Of a DNA stretch of 20,436 nt, positions 16,499-20,436 are shown piece by piece. Within the stretch, counting starts at the first letter, position 1; every line of letters begins with the position of its first letter. The stretch is from Collinsella aerofaciens (GTDB taxonomy: Bacteria; Actinomycetota; Coriobacteriia; Coriobacteriales; Coriobacteriaceae), in assembly GCF_028207065.1 (NCBI RefSeq), contig NZ_JAQLFP010000004.1, forward strand, positions 1 to 20,436, written 5' to 3'. The position numbers were made by a program, and so were the translations under genes. The notes under the pieces are model-generated. The model was not told where the DNA came from. It was given only the letters and a program-made list of their open reading frames with translations, and made no database searches.

Positions 16499-16762
16499 GT
16501 GGCGACCTGGTCGTTGCGCTTTGTTGGATTCCAAATTTTTGTTTGCGACGCCTTGATCGCTGCCTATATCGTGGTTAACCTGGTTAGGAAAATTACGGTT
16601 CCTTCTGAGGTTATATTTGGTGTTCTTGGGACGAGCCTTGTCGAAATTATTGGAATCCTTTGGGTTATCACTCGAAGCCTGTTTCCTTTCCATGATTCGC
16701 ATCGGGATCGCTCGAAAGAGTCAGAAATTCCTTCGCGAAGACGGACTGTTCGTTTTCGATAA
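16499..16762 (+). CDS. Small membrane protein with two predicted helices, unknown function
   Basis: This is an 87-aa frame from a GTG, with hydrophobic stretches at about 10-30 (FQIFVCDALIAAYIVVNLV) and 38-62 (VIFGVLGTSLVEIIGILWVI) and a basic, charged tail (SHRDRSKESEIPSRRRTVRF). I do not recognise a family. No ribosome site is visible before the GTG, and the frame stays open leftward into the IS1595 end, so the true start may have been altered by the insertion. An intrinsic terminator follows 39 nt after the stop, which supports a real transcription unit. Without the IS1595 element the GTG would lie about 39 nt after the abiH stop, so the two were probably one operon. Confidence 0.5.
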   Translation: MATWSLRFVGFQIFVCDALIAAYIVVNLVRKITVPSEVIFGVLGTSLVEIIGILWVITRSLFPFHDSHRDRSKESEIPSRRRTVRFR

Positions 16763-16801
16763 TTGAGCCTTGGCCTGAATTAGCATCATTTTATTGCGCC
16801 G

Positions 16802-16836
16802 GGCACCGGTGTTTGCAGAGACGCTGGTGTCTTTTT
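16802..16836 (+). terminator. Intrinsic terminator after the small membrane protein gene
   Basis: GGCACCGGTGT (16802-16812) pairs with ACGCTGGTGTC (16821-16831) over 11 positions with three G-T pairs. The loop is 8 nt, and TTTTT follows immediately (16832-16836). Position and form fit a rho-independent terminator for the + strand unit ending at 16762. Confidence 0.75.
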
Positions 16837-17021
16837 GTCGGTTGAATCCCATGTGATGCTGAGCTTGGAACGCTTCTGATTTTGGTTGTCCAGGCGATGG
16901 CGATTCGCGAAATTCGGCAGTGTTCAAGCGAGCAAATGCTATGCGGCACTTGGACAGTTCGATTGTCGAATACCGTTTGACGAAAAAGCTAGCCAGGGGC
17001 CTTCTTCTAAAGTGTTGGGGG

Positions 17022-17065
17022 AGTACTATTACTTCAGGCGTTCACCGCCTGGAGCATGACGTTAA
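17022..17065 (+). repeat. Imperfect direct repeat, copy A
   Basis: AGTACTAT, then 8 variable bases, GCGTTCA, four partly variable bases, and CTGGAGCATGACGTTAA. Copy B with the same spacing lies 362 nt downstream. Between positions 17038 and 17065, 25 of 28 bases match. Confidence 0.85.
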
Positions 17066-17095
17066 CAGTCTGTTTTTCAAGTTGTTAAAGAGTGA

Positions 17096-17141
17096 TTGGA
17101 GTCTCATTAATTCGCTTAATGGCGAATTAATGAGACTCCAA
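17096..17141. repeat. Perfect 20-bp inverted repeat with 6-nt loop
   Basis: Arm 17096-17115 (begins TTGGAGTCTC) is exactly complementary to arm 17122-17141 (ends GAGACTCCAA), with loop TTAATG. It ends 22 nt before the ATG of the TIR-like remnant and upstream of its ribosome site GAAGGGA. There is no T run after it. A weak promoter-like pair (TTGTTA at 17082-17087, CATTAA at 17105-17110, 17-nt spacing) overlaps the left arm, so an operator role is possible. Confidence 0.85.
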
Positions 17142-17163
17142 ACGTCATGGAAGGGAGCGCTGT

Positions 17164-17264
17164 ATGAGTCTTCTTGATTATCACGTTCTTATTAGTCATT
17201 CGTGGGATTACAGCGATGAGTATAGGAGTAGTTATTGGCTCTAAGTAATTACTCGTCTGTCTGA
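17164..17264 (+). pseudogene. N-terminal remnant of a TIR-like (Thoeris ThsB-type) gene
   Basis: A frame with a good ribosome site (GAAGGGA at 17149-17155) starts MSLLDYHVLISHSWDYSDEY and stops after 26 codons at TAA 17242-17244. The YHVLISHSWDYSDEY segment is the first strand and loop of the TIR-like domain of ThsB-type proteins (PF08937, formerly DUF1863). These make a cyclic-ADP-ribose-type signal in Thoeris phage defence. Just after the stop, in another frame, AAT TAC TCG (17247-17255) encodes NYS, a tripeptide I expect a little further on in this family. A small deletion with frameshifts seems likely. Nothing of the remaining domain (about 100 residues) is recognisable. Confidence 0.65.
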
Positions 17265-17475
17265 GTACCGTTAACTGTTGTGAGTCGCATCGGCGGTATA
17301 GATTTGCAAGGTTGACGAAAATGGTCAAGTATTAACGCTTGCCGAAAATAGGCACTGTCTAGGGCAACCAAGAGAGGGATGGTAGTACTATCAAAGTAAG
17401 CGTTCAGTGTCTGGAGCATGACGTTAATTAACTATCCTGGTTCATTTTATTGACCTGACAAATATTGGGATCGCA
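17245..17475. other. Non-coding gap with repeat copy B
   Basis: Decayed sequence between the TIR-like remnant and the large membrane-protein gene. The only structure seen is repeat copy B (17384-17427). No gene could be supported. Confidence 0.5.
17384..17427 (+). repeat. Imperfect direct repeat, copy B
   Basis: Partner of copy A at 17022-17065 with the same block order and spacing. It ends 48 nt before the ATG of the 493-aa membrane protein. Translated in one frame it reads STIKVSVQCLEHDVN then stop, against STITSGVHRLEHDVN in copy A. Two of the differences are silent codon changes. Confidence 0.85.
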
Positions 17476-18957
17476 ATGCTTCAGAATGATATCCCCGATA
17501 CTAACCGGGATGAAAAGCTCCAGAGATTGTATTTCGAGCTTGAGCAAGCCAGAGAAGATCAGCGCGTCTCGCTTGATCATATTGTCCAAGCACTAGTTGC
17601 CTGCATCGCTGCGCTTGCGATACTGTATTCCGTTGCCAGCGGTTTTGGTTCAAGTGGTCAAAATGATATCCCTTTCAAAAACGAAGGGATCGCCTTTATC
17701 GCAGCTTGCATCATTTTGGTGGCGGGTTTTTATTGCTCGAGCATCGGTATCGAGCGCATGTTTCGCTATCACTATATGGAAGAGATTGAGCGCAATATTA
17801 CTTTACTCACACATAGCGGGCTGGGAGACTTTCCTCCTGGCTGGAATGTGCTGTCATCGCGGCTTATCACATCGAATGTGCGCCATCTTACCAATCAGGG
17901 CGCTCGTAGGCACTACGTTCATTTTGCTTGCGCATTGGTTTTTCTTGTTATCGGCTGCCTGCTGCTTTCGGGAATGCTCCTTCTGACTGTCAATAATAAG
18001 TGGGTATTCCTGTTTCTCCCTATCGTGGTTTTCTCTGCATTGTCGTATTTGCTGTACGGCTTTTTTGTCGGTACGGACTATAGCAGGGAGCTCTATACAT
18101 CAATCCGTCGGTTACATGACAGGGGTGCGAGCAAGGGTGTTGGAGAGGGAGATGGTACAGTTCCGCTTGCGCAGCAACCAAAAAAGTATTTCGCGCAATT
18201 TAGGGGTAAATTTGCAAGATTGGTCTACACGCGTCCGCGCGACGCGATGAAAACATTCTTTTATTTAGGTGGTGCCGCCTTGGGAACCGCCCTGTTTGAA
18301 CCAGGATATTCGGTGGGAGAATGGGTTTTTCGAATTTTCCTTCTTTGGCTGGTCGTCGACCTTTGTGGCTATCAAGCGCGTTATCTAATCAATGACATTA
18401 GGGGAATTGACCAAGATGGGAGTAACCCAAGAAGTGAGGGGAGAAACAGGCTCCCGCTTCTTGGTAATAGCAAAACTAGAACTATTCGCATCGGCTGCCT
18501 GGTCGTCTTTGCCAAAGCGCTGGTTGCGGGTCTTGTCTGCTGCACCATTGCCTCCAACTCGGATGGAACTGGAGACCCATATCTGGCCCTTATATTGATC
18601 GTGTTTTATGCATTGGTGTTTTTGGTGGCAAGTTTATATGAGGTTGCTCGCGACAAGGGGGAAATCAGCTGGAACGAATTTCTCACGGCATGCTTTGGGG
18701 ACAACATTCCAGCGAAGGCGAGCGAGGTTATAGAGGGAATTGCATTCGACTCGGCGCGAGTCAGAGCTCTTCGAAAAATGAGCTTGCCTACGATGGTCTT
18801 AGTGACCTTGGGATATCCGCTGCGTTTTCTATCTGGGCTTCTGGCTTTTGATCCCGATGCTATTGGCTTGCTGCGAACTGTCGAGTTTTCCGTTTATTTA
18901 ACGTTAGTTACATTCCCTTTATTGCTCAGGGTTATCTTCCTCTTGCGGCCTCTCTAG
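17476..18957 (+). CDS. Polytopic membrane protein with UbiA-like C-terminal half, unknown function
   Basis: The product is a 493-aa protein. The N-terminal half has a charged start (RLYFELEQAREDQR) and two hairpins of membrane helices (about 38-57, 72-91, 148-171 and 176-199). After a polar linker (200-245) the second half has about six helices. It resembles UbiA prenyltransferases at three places: TRPRDAMKTFF (252-262), an ND-x6-D type acid motif in YLINDIRGIDQD (303-314) followed by a charged RNRLP, and GYPLRFLSG (446-454). The second acidic motif of UbiA is not clear, so catalysis is doubtful. The family call is an inference. The ribosome site is weak. It is followed closely by another membrane protein gene in the +2 frame, possibly the same gene after a frameshift. 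Confidence 0.6.
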   Translation: MLQNDIPDTNRDEKLQRLYFELEQAREDQRVSLDHIVQALVACIAALAILYSVASGFGSSGQNDIPFKNEGIAFIAACIILVAGFYCSSIGIERMFRYHYMEEIERNITLLTHSGLGDFPPGWNVLSSRLITSNVRHLTNQGARRHYVHFACALVFLVIGCLLLSGMLLLTVNNKWVFLFLPIVVFSALSYLLYGFFVGTDYSRELYTSIRRLHDRGASKGVGEGDGTVPLAQQPKKYFAQFRGKFARLVYTRPRDAMKTFFYLGGAALGTALFEPGYSVGEWVFRIFLLWLVVDLCGYQARYLINDIRGIDQDGSNPRSEGRNRLPLLGNSKTRTIRIGCLVVFAKALVAGLVCCTIASNSDGTGDPYLALILIVFYALVFLVASLYEVARDKGEISWNEFLTACFGDNIPAKASEVIEGIAFDSARVRALRKMSLPTMVLVTLGYPLRFLSGLLAFDPDAIGLLRTVEFSVYLTLVTFPLLLRVIFLLRPL

Positions 18958-18968
18958 CATTATCTTGC

Positions 18969-19709
18969 ATGCTATTTGGCTGCACTTTTGTTTACATTAC
19001 TTGGAGTTTAGAGGCGTCTGATACGGTTAGATCTAACACGGTCAGACAGCACGAGGGTAAATCGGTTCAATTCACAAAGCCTCACATCGCGTATCTCGGA
19101 GTTATTTTAGGAACGCATGTCAAGGACGAGTATCCTCTGCGTTCACGAATGTCATTCTTTAGTCCATGGAATTGGACTTTTGTGGCGTCGATTGTTCTGC
19201 TCGATTTGATTTCTCTTTATTTGGCGCCAACTCAGCATGCTGCTATAAATATCGCGATGACTTCGATTTGCTATGCCATTGCGTTCATATGGCCTGATAA
19301 AACTATGGACCTAATGGTAAAGGTCTCTGTCTGCCTTTTTATCTTTGACTTGATATACATGTTCTTTGGGATTTGCTTCGACCCGGCATACGGTATTTTC
19401 TTTGAGTGCGGCTTCAATGGTTTGGCCTTGGGCAACCTATTGCATTTCTGCTTGGGTAACTTGCCGTACGCCTATAGCATTAATGCTGCTCTCGTGATTC
19501 AAATAATCGCCGTTGCATACCTGCTGATTTACCTGATTTTTCGCAAGATGAACTATGAGGAAATGAATGCGCCGTTTGTTGCAGAGGCGGTAATGTTGCT
19601 AAGGGTTGGTCTCGGGAAGATTGTTTGCATGGTGTTCGGGCAGAAGGCAGTTGAAGCGTTTGGACTTAGGGTTGTTGATGAGAATGCGCTACACCCTTTG
19701 AGGCGGTGA
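18969..19709 (+). CDS. Polytopic membrane protein, unknown function
   Basis: The 246-aa frame has no recognised family. It has hydrophobic segments at about 70-86, 92-109, 116-137, 143-163 and 170-192, and an amphipathic C-terminal tail (200-246). The ATG at 18969 lacks a ribosome site. The frame is open leftward to about 18853 and, if read without a start, gives a continuous hydrophobic helix (IPFIAQGYLPLAASLALSC) before residue 1. That suggests the real N-terminus lies within the upstream gene and that the two are one gene with a frameshift, or are translationally coupled. Composition matches the upstream gene and differs from the GC-rich surroundings. Confidence 0.5.
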   Translation: MLFGCTFVYITWSLEASDTVRSNTVRQHEGKSVQFTKPHIAYLGVILGTHVKDEYPLRSRMSFFSPWNWTFVASIVLLDLISLYLAPTQHAAINIAMTSICYAIAFIWPDKTMDLMVKVSVCLFIFDLIYMFFGICFDPAYGIFFECGFNGLALGNLLHFCLGNLPYAYSINAALVIQIIAVAYLLIYLIFRKMNYEEMNAPFVAEAVMLLRVGLGKIVCMVFGQKAVEAFGLRVVDENALHPLRR

Positions 19710-19890
19710 TATTTTTAAACGGTATCTGCGCGTGCACTCGGTGTTACTTCGTTGATATTATCCGAGGAGCAAGGTTCGTACGGCGCCTCAGGCCTCTGTT
19801 TCTAAATGAGTTCGAGTGTGGCTTGCTGACGATCTGGGATCAGACGTTGTGCTCGGATTGATTTGTTTTCATGGGGTGTTGGCTGATGGG

Positions 19891-19907
19891 TGTTAGTGCC
19901 GGGCGAT
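19891..19907 (+). repeat. Isolated match to the IS21-relic tip
   Basis: TGTTAGTGCCGGGCGAT matches 16 of 17 bases of the left tip of the IS21-family relic at 12939-12955. After position 19907 the similarity stops and sequence coding for the transglutaminase-like pseudogene begins. It also supplies the stop codon (19893-19895, - strand) of that pseudogene. Confidence 0.6.
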
Positions 19908-20436
19908 GCCCGCGGCGTCAAGGAGCTTGGAGTAGATGTGCTGGTAGCTCTCGCAGGTGCCCTGGTGGCGCGTGAGGCCGCTTTCGGCCGAGCACCAGTT
20001 GAGGTTGTGGTCGTACTCCAGCTGGTCGAGCGTCCAGTCGTGGAGCCACAGCGCCATGTCGTATTCCGAGCCGTTTGTCTCTTGCCTGCACAGGCCCACG
20101 GCGCTGTTGACGATCTGCGCGACGCTCGGGCGGGCGGCATCGTTTACGGTTACCTCCGCCGTGGTGCGCGGGTAGTAGATCCCCTTGTCGTTTTAGGGGT
20201 CGTTTCTGTCGTTGTCCATAAAGTAGAAGTAGATGCGGTACGTGCCCGATGCCGTGAATTCAAAGGTAAAGTCGTGGCCCGCGGTGCCCAGGCTGTTGTA
20301 GCTGCCCCATGCCGGGCGCGACGGGTCGCAGACGCTTTCCTGGCCGCCGCCGTCCCAATAGGTGGGCACGTCCATGCGCGCCTTGGCCTGGGACGAGCCG
20401 TCGGCCTGGGTTACGTGGAAGGTCGTCGCGGTGCCC
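19893..20436 (-). pseudogene. Secreted transglutaminase-like protein, broken and incomplete
   Basis: Read on the - strand from the window edge, one frame encodes an extracellular beta-rich segment (DVPTYWDGGGQESVCDPSRP..., TFEFTASGTYRIYFYFMDND). A linker follows (VNDAARPSVAQIVNSAV), and then a helical start of a transglutaminase-like domain: DMALWLHDWTLDQLEYD, NWCSAESGLTRHQGTCESYQH, IYSKLLDAAGI. The GTCESY cysteine is the expected nucleophile. The frame is broken by a TAA at 20193-20195 with coding sequence continuing on both sides. It ends right after AAGI at 19893, before the His and Asp of the catalytic triad. Both lesions mark it as a pseudogene. The 5' part lies outside the window. Confidence 0.8.

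Larger units (their letters stand above)
16763..17163. other. Stretch without an assigned gene: terminator, repeat copy A and perfect hairpin
   Basis: This stretch contains the terminator at 16802-16836, repeat copy A (17022-17065) and the 20-bp hairpin (17096-17141). A frame at 16920-17177 (85 codons from GTG) covers much of it but has no recognised domain and reads through the hairpin. I do not call it a gene. It may be a remnant, because its SxxxLEHDVN segment recurs in translated repeat copy B. Confidence 0.5.

Noticed and set aside
16920..17177. 85-codon frame from GTG as a gene
   Set aside because: There is no ribosome site or recognisable domain, and it reads straight through a perfect hairpin. 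It is kept only as a possible remnant in the gap description.
1..20436. CRISPR array, tRNA or rRNA genes
   Set aside because: No regularly spaced repeats, cloverleaf-like sequence or rRNA-like stretch was seen on either strand.

Overview
The window looks like a piece of a Coriobacteriia (Collinsella-type) gut actinobacterial chromosome. This is inferred from a GC-rich background with GC-rich codon use, the types of insertion sequence present, and a secreted transglutaminase-like protein of a kind I associate with that group. No rRNA or tRNA is present to confirm it.

Left part (1-12353, all + strand): a long, tightly packed surface-polysaccharide operon. The order is a priming sugar-phosphate transferase, a WbuB-like GT4 glycosyltransferase, three nucleotide-sugar genes (a CapE/WbjB-type 4,6-dehydratase, an RmlD-like reductase and a WbjD-type 2-epimerase that together make a UDP-N-acetyl-L-6-deoxyhexosamine), a second GT4 glycosyltransferase, a Wzy-type polymerase, a polysaccharide pyruvyl transferase family protein, a QueC-like PP-loop protein, a Wzx-type flippase and a sugar-transfer ATP-grasp enzyme. 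The priming and nucleotide-sugar genes are GC-rich. The genes from about 5170 onward are clearly more AT-rich, as expected for exchangeable serotype genes. The last gene is out of frame at a run of ten G residues, a likely phase-variation switch.

Middle part (12652-16478): mobile-element debris. A 3' fragment of an IS256-family transposase (- strand) is cut by an 872-bp IS21-family relic. The relic has well-preserved ~60-bp ends, but an internal deletion fused the start of istA to the Walker A region of istB. Then come an AbiH-family abortive-infection gene and an IS1595-family element that carries its transposase and a RelB/DinJ-type antitoxin gene without a recognisable toxin.

Right part (16479-19709): apparently a worn defence or accessory island. 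It holds a small two-helix membrane protein that was probably co-transcribed with abiH before the IS1595 insertion and that ends in a good intrinsic terminator. It also holds a pair of imperfect 44-nt repeats, a perfect 20-bp hairpin, the first 26 codons of a TIR-like (Thoeris ThsB-type) gene, and two adjacent polytopic membrane proteins, the first with a UbiA-like C-terminal half.

The right edge (19893-20436, - strand) is a broken secreted transglutaminase-like gene with one in-frame stop. Its 3' truncation point coincides with a 16-of-17 match to the tip of the IS21 relic.
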